Shown here piece after piece: positions 23,197 to 30,832 of a DNA stretch of 64,000 nt. Numbering within the stretch: the stretch's first letter is position 1; every line of letters begins with the position of its first letter. Both the position numbers and the translations under genes were made by a program. The notes below the pieces were generated by a model. It saw nothing but the letters and a program-made list of their open reading frames with translations, did no database searches and had not been told where the DNA came from. This DNA is from Clostridia bacterium (GTDB taxonomy: Bacteria; Bacillota; Clostridia; Christensenellales; Pumilibacteraceae): the NCBI GenBank assembly GCA_017623435.1, contig JAGAPD010000008.1, positions 1 through 64,000 on the forward strand. Direction: 5' to 3'.

Positions 23197-23232
23197 AAAA
23201 ATAACGACAACTAATGGTTGTCGTTATTTTTT
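23195..23232 (-). terminator. Terminator of the tRNA-Met/tRNA-Glu transcript
   Basis: Perfect 11-bp stem ATAACGACAAC / GTTGTCGTTAT with A and T runs on either side, adjoining the tRNA-Glu 3' end. Confidence 0.85.
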
Positions 23233-23306
23233 GGTGACTCCAGCGGGAATCGAACCCGCGTTACCGCCGTGAAAGGGCGATGTCTTAACCGCTTGACCAT
23301 GGAGCC
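23232..23306 (-). tRNA. tRNA-Glu (anticodon UUC)
   Basis: 75 nt including an encoded CCA. Acceptor stem GGCTCCA pairs with TGGAGTC; the anticodon arm has loop CTTTCAC (anticodon TTC) between TCGCC and GGCGG; the T-arm reads GCGGGTTCGATTCCCGC. It follows tRNA-Met by six bases on the same strand and is likely processed from the same precursor. Confidence 0.95.
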
Positions 23307-23312
23307 AAAGTG

Positions 23313-23389
23313 TGGTGGCGGCGAATAGATTCGAACTATCGACCTGTCGGGTATGAACCGAATGCTCTAGCCAGCTGAGCTACGCCGCC
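23313..23389 (-). tRNA. tRNA-Met (anticodon CAU)
   Basis: 77 nt with encoded CCA. Acceptor GGCGGCG pairs with CGCCGCC; D-arm GCTCAGCTGGCTAGAGC; anticodon loop TTCATAC; T-arm with GTTCGAATC. The acceptor pairs fully at 1-72, so it is an elongator type rather than initiator; a tRNA-Ile with modified CAU cannot be fully excluded. Confidence 0.93.
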
Positions 23390-23406
23390 GCAAAATCAGC
23401 CTTAAT

Positions 23407-23435
23407 ATAATAACATAAAAAAAAGAATATTGCAA
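23407..23435 (-). promoter_or_regulatory. Promoter of the tRNA-Met/tRNA-Glu pair
   Basis: Minus strand TTGCAA (plus 23430-23435), 17-base spacer, TATTAT (plus 23407-23412), 17 bases before the mature tRNA-Met 5' end. Confidence 0.65.
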
Positions 23436-23525
23436 CAAAAAAGAGGGTATTTGCAAAAAAAATTTTTTAAAAAGGGCAAAAGCTGACAAAAATCCCGTAA
23501 AGCCAAGAAAAATGAATAATTCGTA

Positions 23526-23559
23526 GCAAAAAATAGCCCCGAAGAAATAGTCGGGGCTA
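23526..23559 (-). terminator. Terminator of the Sel1-repeat gene
   Basis: TAGCCCCGA / TCGGGGCTA stem with a T-run on the minus strand. Confidence 0.85.
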
Positions 23560-23564
23560 AAAAA

Positions 23565-25949
23565 CTATTTAATTTTTTTACCGCAAACGGAGCAAACGGT
23601 CTTAAAGCCAAACAGCGCTTTTACCTGCTGACCGGTAAAATATTTACCGCAATGCGGACATTTATTCTTTTCGTAATTATCCATTTCGCGTTTTGCCGCG
23701 TCCTTGTACGAGTAAGTTTTTCCGTTCGTATTCGCGGATACGTACCAGTCGACAGCTTTGCGTAAATAAGTAGCGATTTTTTCAAAATCACGGGGTACGT
23801 TACCATCCGTTACGTATAATCTTGACGCTAAATAGTAGTTGTCGCCGTTGTGTTTTCCTGCGATTTCGAAGTAAGAATCAGCCTTCGTTTCGTCCTTTTC
23901 GCACCCCAAACCTTTTAGGTAGCATACGCCGAGGTGGTAATACGCGTCAGGGAATTTTTGGCTGGCGCCGTTTAGCAAATCAAAGCCTTTTTTAGCATCC
24001 ACGTCAAGTAGCAGCGCGCCAAGCTTAACCGCGCTTTCCTCGTCGCCGAGAGCATGCGCCTTTTCGTAATAGGTAATTGCTTGCGTTATATCCGTTTTTT
24101 CGTAGTAGTGGGCGAGTAGAAGTGCGGAAGGCAAATGGTCTTGCTCGCTTGCCATTTTCAAAAATTCCACGCCCTCGTCCGCGCTGGGCAGAGGATAAAG
24201 GCGAATTCCCGAGCCGTCAGGGACGGGCTGATAGCTGAGCGCGTGATAGCCCACCTCGTACTGCGCCTGCGTGTAGCCAAGCTTTGCGGAATTGATTAGC
24301 GTTTGCGTAGCCTCAGTAGAGGAGTTACAGCGTTTTGCATACTCGTACGCGCCCTCGCCGTCCTTGTCCTTTATGAAAGATAGAATATATAAAACGTCTT
24401 CGTTTTCAGTCGTTTGGTTTGCTAAATCAAGAATTTCTTCAACGCTTGATTTTTCGCAAAAACTTTTCATATCAAGCTTATAAATCTCGTCTACTATTTT
24501 TTCGCAAACGCTTTTATCCATATTGTTTACGACTTTAGCCGCGTCCTCGTCGCCTTGAAGATACGCCCAGTAAACTATGTGGTTTGCTAAATCTTCGCTG
24601 CGTTCGAAATAAATGCCTCTTCGTATAAATTCAGAGCATACGTACACGGCTTTTGGGAACGCTTGATCCATCGCGAGCGAAAAATATTTGACGCTGGTGG
24701 CGTAGCTGGGGTTATTTTTGCGGTAAGCGTAGCCGTCCGCATTCATAAACGAATACACGCCGTAAGCGAACTGTGCAGGCGCGTAACCCTCGTCAGCGGC
24801 TTGGCGGATGTAGTCGTAGTTTTTAGGATATTCGCTACCGTTTTCGTGTTTTTCCCTGAAAAAGCAAATGGCGTAAGCGTATTTCACGTACGCGCTACTA
24901 TTTTCGGGGTTAGGGTAGTCGGCGCAAGTGCCTAAAACGTAATCGTCCTTTAAGTAATGCTCGCGCAAATACAAGTAGAGCGGATCTTTTTGCTTGTCAA
25001 TTTTAGTAAGCTCGGGGTTGCCGCAAGGCGTAAAACCGTAATAAATTTCGTCAGGAGTGGGCTTATGCTGTGCCTTTTCTTGCTCGATTAGCAAAGGAAT
25101 ACGCGCTTGCGCTTTTTCGTTGCCTTTTTGAGCGGCAAGTCTGCACCATTTAAGCGCCGTGTGCGCACTCGTGGGTACGCCCTGACCGAATTCGTAGCAA
25201 AGCGCAAGGTTATACATACCCACGGGGTTTAACTGCTCGGCTGATTTTTTGTAGTATTCGACGGCTTTTGCTTGGTTTTTTGGCGTTCCAGCACCTTCTT
25301 CGTACATAACGCCTAGCCAACATTGGGCGTCGCTGACGTTCATTTCAGCCGCTTCGCTCATAAGCGTAAAAGCTTTGTTTAAGTCTTTCGTAACGCCGTT
25401 ACCGTTATAGTAGCAAATTGCGAGATTGCATTTTGCAGTCGCATTGCCTAATGCGGCTGCGCGCTCGTAATATTCGATCGCTTTTATGATGTTTTTCTCA
25501 ACGATTTCGCCTTGTTCGTATAAAAAACCTAATTCTGCAAGCGCAAATGGATAGTCGGCGGTTGCTGATAACTGAAGGTAACGTAGTGCTTCGTTTGGAT
25601 CTTTTTCACGCTTTTTGAGGTAAACTAACGCTAGTTTGTATTGTGCAGCAGGGTGACCCGTGTCAGCCGCTTTTTTAAGCCAATTAATAGCGTCTTTTAC
25701 GTATGGTATCGTGCCGTAGCGGTTTGCGTAGCACAAACCGACCTTGTAACAAGCTTCAATATTGCCTTGCGTAGCAGCACGACCGTACCACGAAAGTGAT
25801 TGAGTGTAATCTTTGTAGACGTATTTTCCTTCAAAATAAAAATCGCCTAGTTTTAGTTGAGCGTCGGCATCACCGTTTTGAGCACGGCAACAAATATCGT
25901 AAAACTCTTTATTGTAGGGGGATAGTATGTCAAGATTAATGTTGTTCAT
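23565..25949 (-). CDS. Large Sel1-repeat protein with C-terminal zinc ribbon
   Basis: 794 residues built almost entirely of Sel1-like helical repeats, recognisable by recurring A.Y.LG..Y..G..V..D...A..YY..AA..GN.. patterns (for example LGFLYEQGEIVEKNIIKAIEYYERAAALGN and LGVMYEEGAGTPKNQAKAVEYYKKSAE). Such solenoids are protein-protein scaffolds. The last 35 residues hold two CxxC pairs (CPHCGKYF, CSVCGKKI), a zinc ribbon. No signal peptide or TM helix, so a cytosolic adaptor. AAAGGA precedes the ATG. No neighbour suggests a partner. Confidence 0.88.
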   Translation of the reverse strand: MNNINLDILSPYNKEFYDICCRAQNGDADAQLKLGDFYFEGKYVYKDYTQSLSWYGRAATQGNIEACYKVGLCYANRYGTIPYVKDAINWLKKAADTGHPAAQYKLALVYLKKREKDPNEALRYLQLSATADYPFALAELGFLYEQGEIVEKNIIKAIEYYERAAALGNATAKCNLAICYYNGNGVTKDLNKAFTLMSEAAEMNVSDAQCWLGVMYEEGAGTPKNQAKAVEYYKKSAEQLNPVGMYNLALCYEFGQGVPTSAHTALKWCRLAAQKGNEKAQARIPLLIEQEKAQHKPTPDEIYYGFTPCGNPELTKIDKQKDPLYLYLREHYLKDDYVLGTCADYPNPENSSAYVKYAYAICFFREKHENGSEYPKNYDYIRQAADEGYAPAQFAYGVYSFMNADGYAYRKNNPSYATSVKYFSLAMDQAFPKAVYVCSEFIRRGIYFERSEDLANHIVYWAYLQGDEDAAKVVNNMDKSVCEKIVDEIYKLDMKSFCEKSSVEEILDLANQTTENEDVLYILSFIKDKDGEGAYEYAKRCNSSTEATQTLINSAKLGYTQAQYEVGYHALSYQPVPDGSGIRLYPLPSADEGVEFLKMASEQDHLPSALLLAHYYEKTDITQAITYYEKAHALGDEESAVKLGALLLDVDAKKGFDLLNGASQKFPDAYYHLGVCYLKGLGCEKDETKADSYFEIAGKHNGDNYYLASRLYVTDGNVPRDFEKIATYLRKAVDWYVSANTNGKTYSYKDAAKREMDNYEKNKCPHCGKYFTGQQVKALFGFKTVCSVCGKKIK

Positions 25950-26028
25950 ATATCGTCCTTTATTGCTTAAAATGATGGTTTGTTGATTCGTTGTAATTAA
26001 ACAACAGGGTACGTATACGCTCGTTTTG

Positions 26029-26667
26029 TTAAAGAGACTTCAAAAAACCCGTAAGTCGCGAGCAAATAATCTCGTGACCAAGGTCGTTTGGATGCAAGCC
26101 GTCGGGCATATAAAGATTGCGCTGAACTTCAACGTGCGGTTGCATACCGCCTACTGCGTAAAGGTCAAGCACGGGAATGGAGTAGTATTCGCAAACTTCT
26201 TTAATCGCGTTTCTATATTCGCGTAAGCACGGTTTTCCGTCGTGCGCAGCCTCTTCAAGACGGTGAAGGGGAGTCATAAACACGATAGTAGCGCTGGGGT
26301 TATGCTCCATAAGGTTTTGGATAAGCGTGTGAGTCGCGCCGTAGAAGGTATAAACGTCGCGATCGCTCATAGTGCCAAAGCGTACGTTGCCGTGGCCGTA
26401 GTCGTTAGTACCGCCGAAAACGACGATAATATCCGCGTCGCGTTCCATTTCTTCCTCGCGCATTACGAAATCGCGTTCTCCGCCGATAAATTCGCTAACG
26501 CCTAATTGGCGAGCAATACGCGATCCGCCTACGCCGTAGTTGCGCACGGTAGCGCCCTCGTTTTTGCCCAGAAGCGCAAGAAAGGTTTTGTTTTCCCAGT
26601 CGCTCGTGCCACTACCTGCCGTGATTGAATCCCCCAAAAAGTTGATAGTAAGTCCTTTAAGTTCCAT
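26029..26667 (-). CDS. SGNH/GDSL-family hydrolase
   Basis: 212 residues from the ATG at 26667, which has GGGAGAG just upstream; the frame stays open to 26772 but a promoter lies in that stretch. All four SGNH blocks are seen: NFLGDSITAGSG with Ser14, a GVGGSRI glycine block, FGGTNDYGHG with the Asn, and DGLHPNDLGHE with the Asp-x-x-His pair near the end. These enzymes remove acyl groups, commonly acetyl esters from carbohydrates. No export signal is evident. Divergent from the transporter-phosphatase gene. Confidence 0.92.
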   Translation of the reverse strand: MELKGLTINFLGDSITAGSGTSDWENKTFLALLGKNEGATVRNYGVGGSRIARQLGVSEFIGGERDFVMREEEMERDADIIVVFGGTNDYGHGNVRFGTMSDRDVYTFYGATHTLIQNLMEHNPSATIVFMTPLHRLEEAAHDGKPCLREYRNAIKEVCEYYSIPVLDLYAVGGMQPHVEVQRNLYMPDGLHPNDLGHEIICSRLTGFLKSL

Positions 26668-26697
26668 AATTCTCTCCCAAAAAAGATTGTTACTAAA

Positions 26698-26726
26698 ATT
26701 ATAACGCGATTTTACGATATAGTCAA
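26698..26726 (-). promoter_or_regulatory. SGNH hydrolase promoter
   Basis: Minus strand TTGACT (plus 26721-26726), 17 bases, TATAAT (plus 26698-26703). Supports the start at 26667. Confidence 0.8.
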
Positions 26727-26755
26727 ACATTTTAAAATGTTTGGGTGCAATAACT

Positions 26756-26783
26756 TGATTTTCCTTACTCAAAGTGCTATACT
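26756..26783 (+). promoter_or_regulatory. Promoter of the transporter-phosphatase fusion
   Basis: TTGATT (26756-26761), 16-base spacer, TATACT (26778-26783), 30 bases before the ATG. Its -35 box is 30 bases from that of the divergent SGNH gene. Confidence 0.65.
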
Positions 26784-26813
26784 TAAACGCGAACTTGATT
26801 TTGGAGCGTAGAA

Positions 26814-28778
26814 ATGGAAAAGAGCAAACGACAAAGTTTACTTATCGCGCTGTGCTGGGCGGTTTACGTTCTGTCTTACGTAGCGCGGTATAGTTATAAC
26901 GCAAACATCAATCCCATTATTTCCGACTACGGAATAGGACAAAAAAGCGTAGTAAGTACGCCTCAGACCTTATTCTTCTTCGCCTACGGCATAGGGCAGG
27001 TCGTAAACGGATTTATGTGCCGAAGATATAATAAGAGGGTGGTCATTCCCATCGCACTTGCCGTGTCGGGCGTATGCAACTTCGTTCCCTTCGTAGCAAA
27101 CGATTTTAGCATTCTGAACGCGATATGGTTACTTAACGGAGTAGCACAATCGTTTTTGTGGACTTCGATCATATTCTCGCTTTCTAACTCGCTGGATAAA
27201 GAACGACTTCCGCAGGCGACCTTTATAATGAGCTCGACCGTAGCGCTCGGAACTTTTTTGGCGTACGGACTAAGCGCGCTTTTCACCACGATGGGCGCGT
27301 ACAGAGTAATCTTCCTGTTCGCAAGCATCGGTATGGCGGTTATGGCGATATTGTGGTTCTTGTCGTACAACAAGCTTGCTATCCCGCGTGAGCTTGCCGA
27401 AAACGAGAAAGAGGCGCAAACGAGTAAAAGTCAGAGAAAAACGAATATAACTACGGGCGTGTTCATCACGGTGGCGATGCTTGCCGTGTTCGCCGTGCTC
27501 AATAACCTTATTAAAGACGGTCTTAGTGGCTGGAACGCAACCATCTTTAAGGAATGCTTCGGCTTTGGCGATAACTTCGCGCAAATTACTACCATCGTTC
27601 TTCCCGTCGTCGGCTTTATCGGTCAGGGAATTAACGTAAAACTGCAAAAGAAAATCACCAATTTCGTAACGCTTTCAGGACTTTGGTACACGCTCACGGC
27701 AGTTTGCTTACTGGGCGGAACGATTGCAACGTATTACGGATTGTGGCTGATCGTACTGATTTGTTTCGCACTTGCGTTTATGTTTATGCTCAACGTAAAC
27801 AACGTAATCACCTCGATGGCACCCCTTTATATGCGCGACAGTATTCCCTCGGGATTTATGGCAGGACTTATGGACGGATTCTGCTACGTTGGTAGCACGA
27901 TTAGTATGATCGGTCTTGGCTCGATTGCGGACGCTTTCTCCGTGCAGTACGCCGGCTCGCCTACGACTATCTGGAGTAGCGTGCTTGCCGTGCTAGTCGT
28001 TCTTTCCGCCGTTGCCGTGGTTATTGCGATAGCGTATATCGTAATCAGTTATCTTGCAAAAAAGAACAAACGCAAGGTATCGTCCCCCGTCGTTTGTCAA
28101 AAATCAAAGGTAAAAGCAATCATTTTTGACCTTGACGGAACGCTACTTAATACGCTTGACGACCTTCATATCAGCGTAAATATTATGCTCGAGCGCAACG
28201 GCTTTGCTACGCGCACGTACGAAGAAATAAGACGCTTCGTGGGTAACGGAGTTGCAAAGCTCGTTGAACGCGCACTTCCTAACGGTAAGGACGAAAAGTT
28301 TGACGAGTACTTAGCGCAGTTCAAGAGCATTTACGACGAGCATAAAAACGATAATACCGCACCTTACGAAGGTATTATCGATTTACTTAAACGAGTTAAA
28401 AAGGAAGGATACAAAAGCGCGATCGTTTCTAATAAGTACGACGCTGCCGTTCAACAGTTAAAGAACGAAACCTTCGAGGGCTTAATCGACTTTGCGGTGG
28501 GCGAGGGTAACGGAATCGCGACCAAGCCTGCACCCGACGGAGTGTGGCTTGCGCTTGAAAAATTAGGCGTTAGCAAAGAGCAAAGCGTGTACGTGGGCGA
28601 TAGCGAGGTGGACGTGCTTACCGCTAAAAATTCCGGGCTTGATTGCATTGCCGTAACCTGGGGATTTAGAGACAGAGAAATACTTGAAAGCGAGGGCGCA
28701 AGGTATATAATTTCTGCTCCCGACCAGCTTTTGCCCCTTCTTTTAAGTAAAGATTTTTTGGAGAAAAAACAATCGTAA
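26814..28778 (+). CDS. MFS transporter (organophosphate antiporter-like) fused to a HAD phosphatase
   Basis: 654 residues, two proteins in one. Residues 1-425: twelve-helix major facilitator, with ARYSYNANINPIISDYGI, FFAYGIGQVVNGFMCRRYNKR and late helices as in the GlpT/UhpT-like organophosphate:phosphate family. Residues 435-645: a HAD superfamily hydrolase of the phosphoglycolate phosphatase type with FDLDGTLLNTLDD (nucleophile Asp), IVSNKYD (motif II), KPAPDGV (Lys, motif III) and VYVGDSEVDVLTAKN (motif IV). The linker (RKVSSPVVCQKSKVK) is short and no internal ribosome site is seen. Import of a phosphorylated compound and dephosphorylation on the inner face is a natural reading. Confidence 0.9.
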   Translation: MEKSKRQSLLIALCWAVYVLSYVARYSYNANINPIISDYGIGQKSVVSTPQTLFFFAYGIGQVVNGFMCRRYNKRVVIPIALAVSGVCNFVPFVANDFSILNAIWLLNGVAQSFLWTSIIFSLSNSLDKERLPQATFIMSSTVALGTFLAYGLSALFTTMGAYRVIFLFASIGMAVMAILWFLSYNKLAIPRELAENEKEAQTSKSQRKTNITTGVFITVAMLAVFAVLNNLIKDGLSGWNATIFKECFGFGDNFAQITTIVLPVVGFIGQGINVKLQKKITNFVTLSGLWYTLTAVCLLGGTIATYYGLWLIVLICFALAFMFMLNVNNVITSMAPLYMRDSIPSGFMAGLMDGFCYVGSTISMIGLGSIADAFSVQYAGSPTTIWSSVLAVLVVLSAVAVVIAIAYIVISYLAKKNKRKVSSPVVCQKSKVKAIIFDLDGTLLNTLDDLHISVNIMLERNGFATRTYEEIRRFVGNGVAKLVERALPNGKDEKFDEYLAQFKSIYDEHKNDNTAPYEGIIDLLKRVKKEGYKSAIVSNKYDAAVQQLKNETFEGLIDFAVGEGNGIATKPAPDGVWLALEKLGVSKEQSVYVGDSEVDVLTAKNSGLDCIAVTWGFRDREILESEGARYIISAPDQLLPLLLSKDFLEKKQS

Positions 28779-28874
28779 TTTCACAAAAACGCGGATACGT
28801 ATCCGTCAAATTATGACAAAAGAGGTCGTTTTATTTTGTAAGACGACCTTTTAAATTCTAAAAATAAAATTTAT

Positions 28875-28906
28875 GCAACAAAAATAGATTTCGTTTCGTT
28901 TAATAA
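28875..28906 (+). promoter_or_regulatory. ECF-type promoter before the sigma factor gene
   Basis: GCAAC (28875-28879), 17 bases, CGTTTAATAA (28897-28906). The same two boxes with the same spacing stand before the lipoprotein gene at 30775-30806. AAC in the -35 and CGT in the -10 are typical of ECF sigma promoters, so the sigma factor probably controls its own gene and the lipoprotein. Confidence 0.8.
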
Positions 28907-28927
28907 TCGGAGGGCGAGAGAGTAGAA

Positions 28928-29440
28928 ATGAAAAAGGCGGAAGTTGACAAACTTCTTTGTCGGGTTGCCGACGGGGACAATAACGCTTTTGAGCAGTTAT
29001 ATATAAGTACGGGACGCTGAGTTTACGCGTTCGTCTTGTCGTACCTGCATTCTCGTCAGGACGCCGAGGACGTCGTGCAAAACGTCTATCTTAAAATAAA
29101 GACGAGCGTGAGCGGATATCGGCGTGGAAGTAACGCAAGCGCGTGGATTTTGCAAATCGCTAAAAATACCGCACTCGACTTCTTGCGAAAAAGAAAGCAA
29201 GAAATTTACCTCGACGAGATTGAGCATATTGGAAAGATAGACGAGGTAGATAGCGGCGAGGTTATGACAGCCATTGAAAAATATTTAAGCGAAGAGGAGC
29301 AAAGAATCGTGATTTTGCACGTTTTGTGGGGTTACAAGCACCGCGAAATAGGTCAGATTTTATCGCTCCCGACGGGAACGGTTACTTCAAAATACAAGCG
29401 TTCAATTGAGAAACTGCAAAAAGTCTTAAAGGAGGTATGA
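28928..29440 (+). pseudogene. ECF sigma factor gene interrupted by an in-frame TGA
   Basis: From ATG 28928 (CGGAGGG upstream) the frame encodes the start of an ECF sigma factor, KKAEVDKLLCRVADGDNNAFEQLYISTGR, meets TGA at 29018-29020, and continues in the same frame with VYAFVLSYLHSRQDAEDVVQNVYLKI (region 2), the -10 recognition segment, and region 4 (EEEQRIVILHVLWGYKHREIGQILSLPTGTVTSKYKRSIEKL) to TGA 29440. A CGA to TGA change would restore an Arg at a position that is normally Arg/Lys-rich. No ribosome site allows a restart. Broken gene, sequencing error or readthrough are all possible; everything else is intact. Confidence 0.8.
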
Positions 29441-29444
29441 GCGA

Positions 29445-30773
29445 ATGAAAAACTTAAAAAACCGTTGGAACGAAGAGCTTGGTAACGCTCTGCCTGTACT
29501 GAATGAAAAGGTTAAAAACGCCCCTATCGTTACGGGCGAAAAGAAAAAGGAAAGGGGCTTTACGGCGTGGATAAAGCAAGCGAAAAACGTGGCGCTAACT
29601 GCGTGTGCGCTCGTAGCCGTTTTGTGCTGTTGCATAATTATTCCGCTATTAAATCAGTCCACCCAGCCACAAGGTCAAGCGTACGCTTTTTCGCTTGAAA
29701 TCAATCCAAAAGTTATGTTTTCGGTGGACGAATACGGCAAGATTGATAGCGTAGTGGCGCTTAACGAGGACGCGGACGTCGTGCTTTCGGGCGAGGGCGT
29801 TTTGACGAGTATTAAAGGAAAAAGCGCGGACGAGGGCGCAAAAATTTTCGTAGATTACTGTGCGCAACTTGGTTATTTGGATATCACGGCGCAGGGTGCG
29901 GTAAAGCTTACGAGCGTGGGCGAAACGAATATTAAAAGCTCGCTTGAAAGCTACTTTAAGCAAAAGGGTGTGCTTTTTGCGGTGGTGGAAGAGCAAACGA
30001 GCGAGCAGAGCTTTAAGCAGAAGTGGGATCTTGGTGATGCGTCTTTAAGCGACGCAATAGGGCAAATGGATACGTTGTTCGTTCAGCGTGATATTGACGG
30101 AAAGAATGAAGAACAACTCAAAACGCACTTTAAGGATAAGCTAAACGATAACGAAGTAAGTGAATTTTTGTACGATAGTTTAGACAAGGCAATAGACGTC
30201 GTAAGTGAAAAATCAAGCGATACGTTAGCGCTCGTTTTGCAAAATTACTTGATAATGACCAGCCCGTACAATCCCCTATTGATGCTTGATTACTGGACGG
30301 TAAAGAATAGCGACGTTAACTGTTATTACGACGAGTTTAACGACCTTATGAAAGAAATGGAAAGCTTGCTTAGTCGTTACGAGAATAAGTATAACGAAAG
30401 CATAAATTCTTTAGACGAGCTTACGGCTTTATCGCTACGCTATTCGCAAGATAACGTTGATAAGCTTACTGCCATATTTAACGGTTTCAGTATTGACAAT
30501 TTTATTAGAGAGGTTGACGCGCTTAGCGACGTTTTAGAAGGGATAGGAGTTGATTTTTCGTTCGCGACTTCGTTACCTGAAAACGAAGAAGAATATATCC
30601 AAAAAACCAGCGAAAGACTTAACGGACAGTTCCACTCCAAGAAGGATAAAAACAAGCAAAAATACGAAACGGATAGGAACGTGGTATCGCAAAACGATTA
30701 CGACGACTTCATTTCGTCCATAATAAGCGAATACGGATCGCTGGAAAAATATTGGGAAAATTTTCAATCTTAA
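29445..30773 (+). CDS. RsgI-like anti-sigma factor, membrane bound
   Basis: 442 residues. Cytosolic N-terminus (1-46) long enough to hold a sigma factor, one TM helix (about 47-68, VALTACALVAVLCCCIIIPLL), and outside it a module like the middle domain of RsgI: YAFSLEINPKVMFSVDEYGKIDSVVALNEDADVVL (about 82-116), then GYL and a helical region to the end. The gene starts four bases after the sigma gene, the classic sigma/anti-sigma arrangement. In Clostridia RsgI proteins hold SigI until an extracellular signal arrives; here the partner is an ECF-type sigma. The extracellular part has no carbohydrate-binding module that I recognise. Confidence 0.82.
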   Translation: MKNLKNRWNEELGNALPVLNEKVKNAPIVTGEKKKERGFTAWIKQAKNVALTACALVAVLCCCIIIPLLNQSTQPQGQAYAFSLEINPKVMFSVDEYGKIDSVVALNEDADVVLSGEGVLTSIKGKSADEGAKIFVDYCAQLGYLDITAQGAVKLTSVGETNIKSSLESYFKQKGVLFAVVEEQTSEQSFKQKWDLGDASLSDAIGQMDTLFVQRDIDGKNEEQLKTHFKDKLNDNEVSEFLYDSLDKAIDVVSEKSSDTLALVLQNYLIMTSPYNPLLMLDYWTVKNSDVNCYYDEFNDLMKEMESLLSRYENKYNESINSLDELTALSLRYSQDNVDKLTAIFNGFSIDNFIREVDALSDVLEGIGVDFSFATSLPENEEEYIQKTSERLNGQFHSKKDKNKQKYETDRNVVSQNDYDDFISSIISEYGSLEKYWENFQS

Positions 30774-30774
30774 C

Positions 30775-30806
30775 GCAACAAAACGCAAAGCCCAGTCGTT
30801 TAATAA
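30775..30806 (+). promoter_or_regulatory. ECF-type promoter before the RsgI-like lipoprotein
   Basis: GCAAC (30775-30779), 17 bases, CGTTTAATAA (30797-30806): both boxes and the spacing equal those at 28875-28906, while the spacers themselves are unrelated. The box starts two bases after the stop codon of the anti-sigma gene. Confidence 0.8.
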
Positions 30807-30832
30807 GTGCAAGATAAATCGGAGGCAAAAAA

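Noticed and set aside
29018-29020. Genome-wide recoding of TGA (as Trp or Gly) or selenocysteine insertion to explain the stop in the sigma gene
   Set aside because: TGA ends other genes here (29440, 40772, 33285, 62877), TGG is used for Trp throughout, and no hairpin with a SECIS-like apical loop directly follows the codon.
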